NCBI GenBank assembly: GCA_018268715.1
Contig: JAFDVZ010000006.1
Span: 62,001 to 126,000 of the forward strand
From: Acidobacteriota bacterium
GTDB taxonomy: Bacteria > Acidobacteriota > Terriglobia > Bryobacterales > Bryobacteraceae
Direction of reading: 5' to 3'
Length of the DNA stretch: 64,000 nucleotides
The notes beneath the pieces were generated by a model. That model saw only the letters and a program-made list of their open reading frames with translations, made no database searches and was not told where the DNA came from. Shown one piece after another: positions 28,139 through 36,257 of this stretch. Both the position numbers and the translations under genes were made by a program. Every line of letters begins with the position of its first letter. The stretch's first letter is position 1.

Positions 28139-29010
28139 TTGCGGACCTTCTCATAAACCCCAATGGTTCCCTCCACCATCCTATCGACGGAAAACTCGCG
28201 CGAAACGCGCAGCCGGCCCGCCTCGCCCAGCCGCCGCGCCAACCCCGGATCCCCTTCCAGGCGCTCAACGGCCGCCGCGAACGCGCTGGGATGGTTCGCC
28301 GCCAACAGCCCGGTCACGCCGTCCTCCACCGCTTCCACCAGCCCCTCCACGCGGCTCGCGATCACCGGGACGCCCCGCGCCATCGCCATCAGCGCCGCCG
28401 AGCCGAGCCCTTCCGAACGCGTCGGGTAGACGAACATCCGCGCCGTTTCCAGATCGCGCGCCAGGTCGGTTGAATAGACGGCCTCGACGCCCGCCTGGCG
28501 AAGCAACTCCCCGCCCTTCATGGGATCGGAGGTGGCGATCGTCACAATGCCGCCCTCGAAGGTGGACACCGCCGCCGCCGGCACGCCGTCATAGACCACG
28601 GAGATCGCCCCGCCGGGCGCGCCGGCCTCTTCGAGCCTCCCGGCGACGAAATGAGAAATCGCGATAAAGTGCGCCGCCCGCCGGTATTTCCATCGCGACG
28701 CCGCGCCCGTCTTCACCGGAAACGCCACTCTCCGCGAAACCACCAACGGGACGCGCCCGGCCGCTGCGGCCATCGTGTGGGAATGCGCGTCGTGGGCATG
28801 GATCACCTCCGGCCGCTCGCCCAACAGCGCCAGCCAACCCAGCGGCGCCACGTCGATGCCTTCGTCGGCCGCTCTTCCGAGCAGTTCCCCGCCCCGCCGC
28901 CCCAGCAGCCGGACCGCATGTCCCCGCTCGCGCAGTCCCCGCAGCAGGTACAGCACCTGCCACTGCCCGCCACGCATTTCGCGGCCCGCGTCCAGGTGCA
29001 GGATTCGCAC
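28135..29010 (-). CDS. glycosyltransferase family 4-type protein
   Basis: 291 residues, shorter than the usual 350-400. GT-B fold: N-terminal GGQWQVLYLLRGLRERGH and EVIHAHDAHSH, C-terminal nucleotide-sugar motif FVYPTRSEGLGSAALMAMAR with the conserved E-x7-E pattern, then GVPVIAS. It probably transfers a hexose in envelope glycolipid or polysaccharide synthesis. It lies 4 bp after the family 2 transferase gene and overlaps the prepilin peptidase gene. Confidence 0.85.
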   Translation of the reverse strand: MRILHLDAGREMRGGQWQVLYLLRGLRERGHAVRLLGRRGGELLGRAADEGIDVAPLGWLALLGERPEVIHAHDAHSHTMAAAAGRVPLVVSRRVAFPVKTGAASRWKYRRAAHFIAISHFVAGRLEEAGAPGGAISVVYDGVPAAAVSTFEGGIVTIATSDPMKGGELLRQAGVEAVYSTDLARDLETARMFVYPTRSEGLGSAALMAMARGVPVIASRVEGLVEAVEDGVTGLLAANHPSAFAAAVERLEGDPGLARRLGEAGRLRVSREFSVDRMVEGTIGVYEKVRK

Positions 29011-29014
29011 CGGC

Positions 29015-29761
29015 CTAGCGCTCCGGCCGCATGAACCGCACCTTGGCGAACTTCAGGAAGTTGTAGAGCGCCGCCATGTGCGCGATCGCGAGCCCCTCCA
29101 TGCCGTCCAGGAACCCCAGGTTTAGAAAGTAGGTGCGGATGAACGTCCAGGCCGGGTCCACCAGCAGCTTCGACCATCCCACCGGACGCCCCTCGGCAAT
29201 CATCTGCTCGGCGGCCAGCGTGGTGTAGCGGTCCATGGTCCGCAGGTGCTCGGAAAGCGAGCTGCACGTGAAGTGCAGCAGGTTCGCCTCCAGCCGCCCC
29301 ACAGCGCCCGTAACCCTCACGGATTCATGGACATACCTACCTACCCAGGTGGCCTTCCGGCGGTCGAACAGCCGCACCTTGCGGTCCGGATACCAGCCCG
29401 AATGCAGGATCCAGCGCCCCAGGTACTCGGCCAGCCGCGGCATCGTGTAGCCGTCATAGGCCGGACCGTTCTTCTTCAACTGCCAGATCTCGGCCTCGAG
29501 CGCCTCGCTCAGCGCTTCATCGGCGTCGATCGACAGCACCCAGTCGTTTTCGGCCCTTTCGGCGGCGTAGTTCTTCTGTCCGGCATAGCCCAGCCACACC
29601 GATTCGATCACCCGCGCGCCCAGTTTCGCCGCGATCTCGCAGGTCCGGTCCGTGGACCCGCTGTCCACCACCAGAATCTCATCGCAACACCGCAGGCTTT
29701 CAATCGCCCGCGCGATGTTGCGCTCCTCGTTGTAGGTGATGATGGCGGCGGAGATCTTCAT
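29015..29761 (-). CDS. glycosyltransferase family 2 (WaaE/LgtF-like)
   Basis: 248 residues from ATG 29761; a longer frame to 29827 lacks family similarity before MKISAAIITYNEE. GT-A motifs: ITYNEERNIARAIESL, LVVDSGSTDRT, the metal site SIDADEALS and the WaaE-like stretch DRKVRLFDRRKATWVGRYVH. Such enzymes add glucose to the inner core of lipopolysaccharide. It lies 4 bp after the site-2 protease gene and 4 bp before the other glycosyltransferase. Confidence 0.9.
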   Translation of the reverse strand: MKISAAIITYNEERNIARAIESLRCCDEILVVDSGSTDRTCEIAAKLGARVIESVWLGYAGQKNYAAERAENDWVLSIDADEALSEALEAEIWQLKKNGPAYDGYTMPRLAEYLGRWILHSGWYPDRKVRLFDRRKATWVGRYVHESVRVTGAVGRLEANLLHFTCSSLSEHLRTMDRYTTLAAEQMIAEGRPVGWSKLLVDPAWTFIRTYFLNLGFLDGMEGLAIAHMAALYNFLKFAKVRFMRPER

Positions 29762-29765
29762 CGTC

Positions 29766-30653
29766 CTACCTGCGAATCGGCTCCACCGTAAAGCACAGCA
29801 CGAAAAGCGCCAGAGAGAGCCAGCCAAGCAGCGTGCGGGACCGCCCCAGCGGCCGGGCGTCGAAAATCGCCGGGTGCCGCATGCCGAAAAAGAACAGAAA
29901 GGCCGCCCACACCAGCCAACTGTAGGAGTACAGGAGCCCGAGCGGGATCAGCATCGCCACCAGCACCCGCGACAGAATGCGGGACCGCTCGCCCACGAAC
30001 GAATACAGAATGTGCCCGCCGTCCAACTGCCCGATCGGCAACAGGTTAAGGGCGGTGGCCAGCACCCCCACCCAGGCCGCCCGGGCGATCGGATGCAGAT
30101 AGATGTCGGAGCTGGCGACGCCGGGAAAAATCGCCTTCTCGAGCAACACAACAATTAACGGCGTGCCAAACACCATCTCGCCTTCCTCGGCGATCCCCGG
30201 AATCACCTTGGACCAGGCGACGCCCACCGCGAGCGCCGGCAGCAGCAAAAAAAACCCCGCCAACGGCCCCGCCACGGCCACGTCGAACAGCGCGCGCTTG
30301 GAAAAAATGGGGGCGCGGATGCGGATAAACGCGCCAAAAGTGCCGATTGGGGCCGGGAAAGGTATGAAAAATGGGGCAGTTGCGTCGATTTTGTAGTACT
30401 TACAGGCCCCAAAATGACCCATTTCGTGCGCAAAAAGGATGCTTAATAACGTTAAAGAGAACGGTAAACCTGACACTAAAAGGCCCGGATCGCGCACGAT
30501 CGACAGGTATCCGTACAGGCCTTCAATGATATCGACAGGCTGGTTCAGGCGAAAACCGCGCACGAACGCCGCGCCCATGACGCTGGTGGTCACCAGCGTG
30601 ACGGCCAGCAGCAGGCCGTGCAGCCACCAGCGAACTGGCCGGATTGCGCTCAT
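29766..30653 (-). CDS. site-2 protease family membrane metalloprotease (M50)
   Basis: 295 residues from ATG 30653; a GTG at 30680 would add nine residues but lacks a ribosome site. Multi-pass membrane protein with zinc motif HEMGH (LFAHEMGHFGACKYY) and the second site NLLPIGQLDGGHI. No PDZ domain is present, so it is the compact class. Such enzymes cut membrane-embedded substrates such as anti-sigma factors or signal-peptide remnants. It sits between HU and two glycosyltransferases, so the substrate cannot be guessed. Confidence 0.9.
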   Translation of the reverse strand: MSAIRPVRWWLHGLLLAVTLVTTSVMGAAFVRGFRLNQPVDIIEGLYGYLSIVRDPGLLVSGLPFSLTLLSILFAHEMGHFGACKYYKIDATAPFFIPFPAPIGTFGAFIRIRAPIFSKRALFDVAVAGPLAGFFLLLPALAVGVAWSKVIPGIAEEGEMVFGTPLIVVLLEKAIFPGVASSDIYLHPIARAAWVGVLATALNLLPIGQLDGGHILYSFVGERSRILSRVLVAMLIPLGLLYSYSWLVWAAFLFFFGMRHPAIFDARPLGRSRTLLGWLSLALFVLCFTVEPIRR

Positions 30654-30685
30654 GCCGGGGGGCGGCCCCTCAAATGGCACGTCGA

Positions 30686-30955
30686 TTACTGCAGCGTCTG
30701 CAGTTCTTTCCCCGGCTTGAAGCGCACGGCCTTGCCGGGCGGAATGGCGACCTCGGCCCCGGTGCGGGGATTGCGGCCGATGCCCGTCTTGCGGGGGCGA
30801 ACATTGAAGATGCCAAAGCCGCGCAGTTCGATCCGCTCTCCCTGGGCAAGAGCCTTTTTCATCGTTTCGAAGACAGTTTCCACGGCCATCTCGGCCTTGG
30901 TTTTGGTGATTCCCGTTCTGTTGACGACTTCGTTAATGATGTCGAGCTTAATCAA
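30686..30955 (-). CDS. HU/IHF-family DNA-binding protein
   Basis: 89 residues from TTG 30955, chosen because GAGGAGG is nine bases upstream and the family N-terminus begins there (IKLDIINEVVNRTG). The DNA-binding arm FNVRPRKTGIGRNPRTG is complete. Nucleoid-associated dimer that bends DNA. A strong promoter at 31026-31055 gives a leader of about 64 bases whose 5' end can form a hairpin (GTTTTGCC...GGGGCAAAC). Confidence 0.93.
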   Translation of the reverse strand: MIKLDIINEVVNRTGITKTKAEMAVETVFETMKKALAQGERIELRGFGIFNVRPRKTGIGRNPRTGAEVAIPPGKAVRFKPGKELQTLQ

Positions 30956-31025
30956 AGGCTGAAGCCTCCTCAATGCCAGAGCGGCCGGTCGCGCGAAAGG
31001 CGTTTGCCCCAGAAAGGCAAAACCC

Positions 31026-31055
31026 ATGATAAGATTGGGGTTACACGCTTGTCAA
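31026..31055 (-). promoter_or_regulatory. sigma-70-type promoter of the HU gene
   Basis: On the minus strand TTGACA (31055-31050) and TATCAT (31031-31026) are separated by 18 bp. Transcription would start near 31019. The divergent flavin reductase frame begins only 27 bp away on the other strand. Confidence 0.75.
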
Positions 31056-31081
31056 GCACATCCGGTCCGAAATCTGTTCTT

Positions 31082-31552
31082 GTGTCGTGCGAAGGGCTCC
31101 GTTGCGCCGCTTCGAAGTTCGCCACCGGCGTGGCCGTACTCACCACTACCGGCGCCGACGGCGCGCCGCACGGAATGACGGTGAATTCGTTCACCAGCGT
31201 GTCCTGCGACCCGCCCATCGTGAGCGTATCGATCGGCCTGCGTTCGAGCCTCCTCGCTATCCTATCGGCGGCTTCCCGGTTCGGCCTGAGTGTCCTTTCG
31301 GCGGATCAGCGCGCAATTTCGACAAGATTCGCGGGGACTTCGGACGCGCGGTTCGACGGTATCGAGTGGCGGCCGGGGCCTTCCGGCGCGCCCCTGATCG
31401 AGAACGTAATCGCCACGTTTGAGTGCCGCAAGCACTCGGAAGTCACCGTCGGCGACCACGTGGTGATCTATCTCGAGGTGGAATCCGCGGAGACCTTCGA
31501 CGGCGAGCCACTACTGTACTTCGCCAGCCGCTACACCCGGCTCGAGCCCTGA
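31082..31552 (+). CDS. flavin reductase domain protein
   Basis: 156 residues from GTG 31082. Family features: ASKFATGVAVLTTTG, GMTVNSFTSVSCDPPIVSVSI (FMN-binding loop) and DHVVIYLEVESAE. Such proteins reduce flavins with NAD(P)H, or bind FMN, and supply partner monooxygenases. No monooxygenase is adjacent. The start is uncertain; a TTG at 31049 is in frame but inside the HU promoter. It abuts the convergent TPR gene end to end. Confidence 0.85.
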   Translation: MSCEGLRCAASKFATGVAVLTTTGADGAPHGMTVNSFTSVSCDPPIVSVSIGLRSSLLAILSAASRFGLSVLSADQRAISTRFAGTSDARFDGIEWRPGPSGAPLIENVIATFECRKHSEVTVGDHVVIYLEVESAETFDGEPLLYFASRYTRLEP

Positions 31553-33274
31553 TCAGTTCACTCCGAGCGACTTTCGCAGGGCGAGAAAACGTGGAAACAA
31601 CGTGGCGGCGAGCAGGGAGTCTTCCTGCAAGCCGAGCGGCTGGAAGTAGCGCGTCACCAGGAGCTTGGCCTCTTCCCGCTTGCCCGAATCGGCCAGCGCC
31701 CAGGCGTACAATGTACGCACTTCGCCATCAATCGTCGGCTGGGACCGCTCATACAGCAACGCCAGCGTGGGAACCGCGGCGGCGGCGTTCCTGGCGTACA
31801 GTTCGGCCATGGCGCGTCCCAGATCGCCCACCGGCCCCGGCACGGCGCCGCCCGCCTCCGCCACCGACAACGCCGCCAGGCGACGGATGGCGGGACTTCG
31901 GGCCTGGGCCGCCTGAGCGGCGTAGCCGGACGCCTTGGCGCGATCCCCGAGATCCATGCTCCACAGCGCCAGGTGACAGAAGGCGTAGGCGTTCATCTCC
32001 GGATTGGGGCCCTTCGAGGCGGCTTCGGCGGCGGCCATGGCCTGGGCCGCCCGCCCGGTGAGAAACAACCACTGGGCGCGCCGAAGGCCGGCCACGGGAT
32101 CCCCGCCGCGGGATTTTTCAAATTGGGAGTACAACTCGTCGGCGCCGCTCAAATTTCCCTGAAGGAACCGGGCCTGGGCCCCCTTGAGCAGGTCGACGCC
32201 ACCCTGAAACCGCGGCGCCATTCGCTGGCCCTCCAGGAAGTACTTCTCCGCTTCGGCGAAACGGCCGGCGGTGAAGTGCGCCTCGCCGAGCGAATCGAGC
32301 GCGTTGGGATCGTCGGGTTGGATGGCGCGGTAGCGTTCGAGCGCCTGGCGCGCGCCCTCCAGGTTGCCGTTGTAGACCTCCGCGTAGCCCAACTCATTCA
32401 ACACGGCGGCGTTGGCCGGCTCAATCGACAGCGCCCGACGGTACAACTCCACGGCGGAGGGAAACCGGCGCGCCGCCACCTCATACTGGCCGAGCACGCG
32501 TAAGGTCTCGATATCGGCGGGAACCAGCCGCGACAGCGCCAGCAGCGCCTCCCGCCGCGCGTTGGCGTCGTTGCGGGCGCCGGCCGCCGCCACTTGAAAC
32601 CGCGCCCGCTCGAATTCGTTGAATTGACCCGCGCGCTGCTCGCCGCGTTGGATGGCGTCGGCCCAGCGCGCGGCGTCGGCACGGGCGAGCCACACCTCGA
32701 CCAGGTCCGTGTAAGCCGCGCCGAAGTTCGGATCCGCGGCGATGGCCTGCTCCAACTCGCGCGCCTTCGACTCGGCGTCGACCGAAACGATCGCCCGGCC
32801 CCAGAACTCAATGGCCGCCGCATTCCGCGTGCCGAACGGCCGGGCGGTGGGCTCAAGGGCTCGCGCCACCGAATCAGCGGCTTCGGCTACACCCGCATGG
32901 AGCTCCGATTCCGCGTCGAACACGCCATCCATGCGCCCGGTGGCGAGATTTTCGAGGACGGCGTGATAGACGAGACGCGCGCCGCGCCGTGTGACGTACC
33001 CCTCGAGGGCGTGCAAAGCGCCGGACAGCCTGGCCGCCCGCAGATCGGACGCCGGATAGGGGAACCGGTGGGTGGAGCCGCTGGCCTGTTCGATGATCAC
33101 GGCGGGAAGCGCCGCGCCCGCCCAATCGAGAGAAGCGTCACCGGTCAGGTTTTCAAACGGCAGCACCGCCAGCCGACCGACCGCCGGCTTTTCGGCCCGG
33201 CGGCACGCGGCCAACGCCCCTGCCGCCGCAATCAGAATGACGCACGAGGCCGTCAGGCGCCCGCGCCGAATCAG
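31553..33274 (-). CDS. TPR lipoprotein, probable non-canonical start
   Basis: The first canonical start in frame (TTG 33214) falls inside the lipobox LAAC, so it cannot be the real start. Upstream, the frame reads RRGRLTASCVILIAAAGALA before Cys, a textbook lipoprotein signal peptide. Only CTG (33274) or ATT (33271) can open it; GAGG lies five and eight bases upstream respectively, and CTG would overlap the preceding stop as CTGA. The mature part starts with a TolB-like LAVLPFENLTGD segment (about 30-120), followed by TPR repeats to the C-terminus. Probably a periplasmic-face scaffold; function unknown. Confidence 0.75.
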   Translation of the reverse strand: MIRRGRLTASCVILIAAAGALAACRRAEKPAVGRLAVLPFENLTGDASLDWAGAALPAVIIEQASGSTHRFPYPASDLRAARLSGALHALEGYVTRRGARLVYHAVLENLATGRMDGVFDAESELHAGVAEAADSVARALEPTARPFGTRNAAAIEFWGRAIVSVDAESKARELEQAIAADPNFGAAYTDLVEVWLARADAARWADAIQRGEQRAGQFNEFERARFQVAAAGARNDANARREALLALSRLVPADIETLRVLGQYEVAARRFPSAVELYRRALSIEPANAAVLNELGYAEVYNGNLEGARQALERYRAIQPDDPNALDSLGEAHFTAGRFAEAEKYFLEGQRMAPRFQGGVDLLKGAQARFLQGNLSGADELYSQFEKSRGGDPVAGLRRAQWLFLTGRAAQAMAAAEAASKGPNPEMNAYAFCHLALWSMDLGDRAKASGYAAQAAQARSPAIRRLAALSVAEAGGAVPGPVGDLGRAMAELYARNAAAAVPTLALLYERSQPTIDGEVRTLYAWALADSGKREEAKLLVTRYFQPLGLQEDSLLAATLFPRFLALRKSLGVN

Positions 33275-34068
33275 AGAACCCTCTGTTGCGTTTCGATCAA
33301 TTCCTGAAACTCCTTCATCTCCCGAATGGATTCGAAGTCCGGTTCATTCTTGATCTTATCGCGCTCCTTCAGGCCCTCCTCGAGCGCCTTGCGCAGATAC
33401 AGCAAGGCTCGGTCGGTCTGGCCCTGTTTCGCGTACAGTTTCGCCTGATAGTAGTGGAACTTGGCCCGTTCCTGGACGCTGCGCTCCTGAAGCAGCACGC
33501 CGGTGGTCCCCTTGCGCTCAAACACGTCCGGATCGAGCGACATGGCCTTCTGGTAGCACTTCATGGCCTCCTCGTACTTTTTGCGCGCAAACTGCGCGGT
33601 GCCGAGGTTGCTCCAGATGGAGGCCGAATCGGGGCTGAAGCGCAACGCCTTCTGATATTGGTTAATGGCCCGGCGATAACTCTTCTGGGCGTAGAAAACC
33701 GTGCCCAGGTTATTCATCGCCTCGGAGTATTTCCGGTCGACCTTGGCCGCCTTCTCGTAGTACTTACGAGCGAGGTTCAGATCGAGCATGTGATGATAGG
33801 CGATGCCGGTCTTATTAATGGTGACGGCCGACTCAGGCGCTGACTTATACGAGTCAATCGCCTCGCGGTACATCTTACGCGCCATGTAGATATCGCCGCG
33901 CATTTCGGGCGTGATCGCGCCATCGTTGATTTGCGCGGGCGGCTTCAAGAGCCCGTCCTGCTTGGAATCCGGGCGAAAAGCACTCGCCGACGGGCCCTGG
34001 GCCGGCTCTACAGCCTGCCCCATGAAGAAGAGAGCCAACGCTCCGGTGAGCAATGTTGCGGAAACCAT
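33271..34068 (-). CDS. exported TPR protein
   Basis: 265 residues with signal peptide (LLTGALALFFMGQAVEPA). After a short linker there are about five TPRs (SEAMNNLGTVFYAQKSYRRA, ASIWSNLGTAQFARKKYEEA). The C-terminal segment contains FHYYQAKLYAKQGQTDRALL. It is transcribed just upstream of the TPR lipoprotein, with its stop TGA inside the CTGATT from which that gene appears to start. The pair may form a small envelope complex. No enzymatic domain. Confidence 0.8.
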   Translation of the reverse strand: MVSATLLTGALALFFMGQAVEPAQGPSASAFRPDSKQDGLLKPPAQINDGAITPEMRGDIYMARKMYREAIDSYKSAPESAVTINKTGIAYHHMLDLNLARKYYEKAAKVDRKYSEAMNNLGTVFYAQKSYRRAINQYQKALRFSPDSASIWSNLGTAQFARKKYEEAMKCYQKAMSLDPDVFERKGTTGVLLQERSVQERAKFHYYQAKLYAKQGQTDRALLYLRKALEEGLKERDKIKNEPDFESIREMKEFQELIETQQRVL

Positions 34069-34193
34069 CGCGCCCTCCTGAATCTGTCAAGTTCACTATA
34101 GCGCCAGAACAGTCCCGCTTCCAGCGTACATACTTAACCTCTTTGTAATGGACGCTAACCGCCGGCTGTCTGTTCCCCGGCGAACGAAACCAT

Positions 34194-35762
34194 TCAGGCG
34201 CCGGACGCCGCCACCGCCGCCCCGCCGGCCGAGGCCCGCGGCTCATCGAGCAGTTCCCGCACGCGCCGCGCCAGGGCGTCCCCCACGAAGGGCTTGCGCA
34301 GCACAATATTGCCCGGCTGAGCCAGGCCGCTGCGCGTAATGGCGTCCTTGGCGTGCCCGGTGACAAACAGCACGCGCGTTTCCGGACGCAGTTCGACGAA
34401 GCGCCGAGCCAGCTCAATGCCGGTCATGCCGGGCATGACGACGTCGGTCAACAGCAGGTGAATGCGATCCTTGAAGCCGCGGCACAAGGTCATGGCCTCC
34501 TCCCCGCAGCCGGCCTCGAGCACCCGATAGCCGCGCCGCCGCAGGGAGGTGGTGATCAGCTTCCGCACGCCGGGCTCATCCTCGACAGCGAGAATCGTCT
34601 CATCGCCGGACACGGGCCGGGCCGCGTCCGCGCTCGCCGCCGGCGCTTCCGGACGGCGGGTGGTGCGGGGCAGGTAGATTTCGATGCGGGTTCCACGGCC
34701 CGGTTCGCTATCGAGCCGCACTTCACCGCCCGACTGCGACACGATGCCGTAGACGGTGGCGAGCCCCAGCCCGGTGCCCTTGCCCTGCTCCTTGGTGGTG
34801 AAAAACGGCTCGAAGGCGCGTTCGCGGGTGGCGGCGTCCATGCCGTGGCCGGTGTCGGCGACGGCGATGAGGGCGTACTGCTCGGGCGCCGGCTCCGCGC
34901 CGCGCGGGGCCGGATCGGCCCCCGGACGCAAGGGAGCGGGACCGCGAAACACGGTGCGCGTCTCAATAGTCAGCCGCCCGCCGCGGGGCATGGCGTCGCG
35001 CGCGTTGGCGGCCAGGTTCAGGATCACCTGCTCGATCTCGCCGCGGTCGGCCTCCACCATGGCGAGGCCGGGCTCCAGGCGGCATTCGAGCTCGATGTCC
35101 TCGCCGATCATCCGACGCACGATGTTCTCGATGTCGGTGACCACCGAGTTCAGGTCGAGCACCACCATCTGCATCATCTGCTTCCGGCTGAAGGCGAGCA
35201 GGTGGCGGGTCAGCTTCAAGGCCTGGTTGCCGGCCTTGGCGATCTCATGAATGTCGTCCAGGCGCGGATCGTCCGAGCCCAACTCCTCCGCCACGATCTG
35301 GGAAAAGCCCACGATCACCGACAGCAGGTTGGTGAAATCGTGCGCGATGCCGCCGGCCAGCCGTCCGATGGCCTCCATCTTGTCGGCGTGACGCAGCTGC
35401 TCTTCGGCCGAGCGGAGCGCCTGCTCGATGCGGGCCCGTTCGGCCACTTCCGCCGTCACATTCAGCAGCAGCACGCAATCGGCTTCGCCCTGGCGGAACA
35501 GGTGGACATCGGCGTAGACCTCGTCGGCCACTTCGACGCGGTGCAGGGCCAGATCGTCCTCCACCGGCAACAGCCCCTCCAGGAAGCAGGCCGCGTCGGA
35601 GGCGTGCATCCCGGCGGAGATCCGCCCCATCCCGAACGCGTCGAGCGGGCCGCCCGCGTCCGTGACAAACCCCTGACGATCGAGAATCAGGTAAGCCGGG
35701 GAGTAACGCTCCTGAACCAACAAACGTAAGTAATTCGCAATCACCGGTGGAAAGGCCCACAT
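34194..35762 (-). CDS. PAS histidine kinase with functional C-terminal receiver
   Basis: 522 residues, soluble. N-terminal PAS-like domain (about 15-110, [19 protein letters not shown]), dimerisation domain with [12 protein letters not shown], and an ATPase domain with all boxes ([29 protein letters not shown]). The C-terminal receiver (about 390-505) is intact: VEDEPGVRK, phospho-Asp in [13 protein letters not shown], and LRKPF. It closes a four-gene unit and starts 3 bp after the GTPase stop. It is the same class as the kinase at 10237 and shows what residues that protein has lost. It probably reads the state of the GTPase/OmpA system, an inference from context. Confidence 0.88.
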   Translation of the reverse strand: MWAFPPVIANYLRLLVQERYSPAYLILDRQGFVTDAGGPLDAFGMGRISAGMHASDAACFLEGLLPVEDDLALHRVEVADEVYADVHLFRQGEADCVLLLNVTAEVAERARIEQALRSAEEQLRHADKMEAIGRLAGGIAHDFTNLLSVIVGFSQIVAEELGSDDPRLDDIHEIAKAGNQALKLTRHLLAFSRKQMMQMVVLDLNSVVTDIENIVRRMIGEDIELECRLEPGLAMVEADRGEIEQVILNLAANARDAMPRGGRLTIETRTVFRGPAPLRPGADPAPRGAEPAPEQYALIAVADTGHGMDAATRERAFEPFFTTKEQGKGTGLGLATVYGIVSQSGGEVRLDSEPGRGTRIEIYLPRTTRRPEAPAASADAARPVSGDETILAVEDEPGVRKLITTSLRRRGYRVLEAGCGEEAMTLCRGFKDRIHLLLTDVVMPGMTGIELARRFVELRPETRVLFVTGHAKDAITRSGLAQPGNIVLRKPFVGDALARRVRELLDEPRASAGGAAVAASGA

Positions 35763-35765
35763 AGA

Positions 35766-36257
35766 TCAAACCAACCTTGCCGCCAACGAGAGGAACGCGT
35801 CCTCCACGCCGTCGCCCGATTTCGCGCTCACCGCGCGCACATCCCATCCGTTCTTGATCAAGCCCGCCACCGAGCCCTCCTGAAGGGCCCAGTCCTCAAG
35901 GCGGTCGTGCTTATTCAAAAGTAGTACAAAGGGAGCCTCGCCGATGGCGCCACGGGCTCTTTCGCGCAATTCGCAGGCTTTACGCAGCGTGTCGGCCCGG
36001 GTCCCGTCGGCCACCAGCAGGTAGCCGGCGGCGCCGCGCAGGTAGGGGGTGCGGATGGCGACGAATTCGTCCTCTCCCGCCAGGTCCCAGATGATGAGGG
36101 TCAGTTCGCGGCCCGCCACCCGCACCACCTTCTTATGAATCCGCACGCCCACGGTGGTGCGGTAGCGCTCCGAGAAGCTGGACGTCACGAAGCGTTCCGT
36201 GAGGCTGGTTTTCCCCACCGCGAAGGCGCCCAACATCAGAATCTTTTTCTGCGTCAC
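35766..36257 (-). CDS. small Ras/Rab-like GTPase
   Basis: 163 residues from GTG 36257, overlapping the preceding stop as GTGA. G1 P-loop G10AFAVGKT17, switch I threonines 34-35, G3 WDLAGEDEF (57-65), G4 NKHD (115-118) and G5 SAK (144-146). The residue matching Ras Gln61 is Glu62, suggesting low intrinsic hydrolysis or a different activation chemistry. Not the MglA type by its G3 motif. The gene upstream carries a roadblock-like domain, the fold that regulates MglA, so the two products may interact. Confidence 0.9.
   Translation of the reverse strand: MTQKKILMLGAFAVGKTSLTERFVTSSFSERYRTTVGVRIHKKVVRVAGRELTLIIWDLAGEDEFVAIRTPYLRGAAGYLLVADGTRADTLRKACELRERARGAIGEAPFVLLLNKHDRLEDWALQEGSVAGLIKNGWDVRAVSAKSGDGVEDAFLSLAARLV

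Noticed and set aside
31082-31552. 302-codon reading of the flavin reductase from 30644
   Set aside because: The first 146 codons are antisense to HU and its promoter. Family similarity starts only near GTG 31082.
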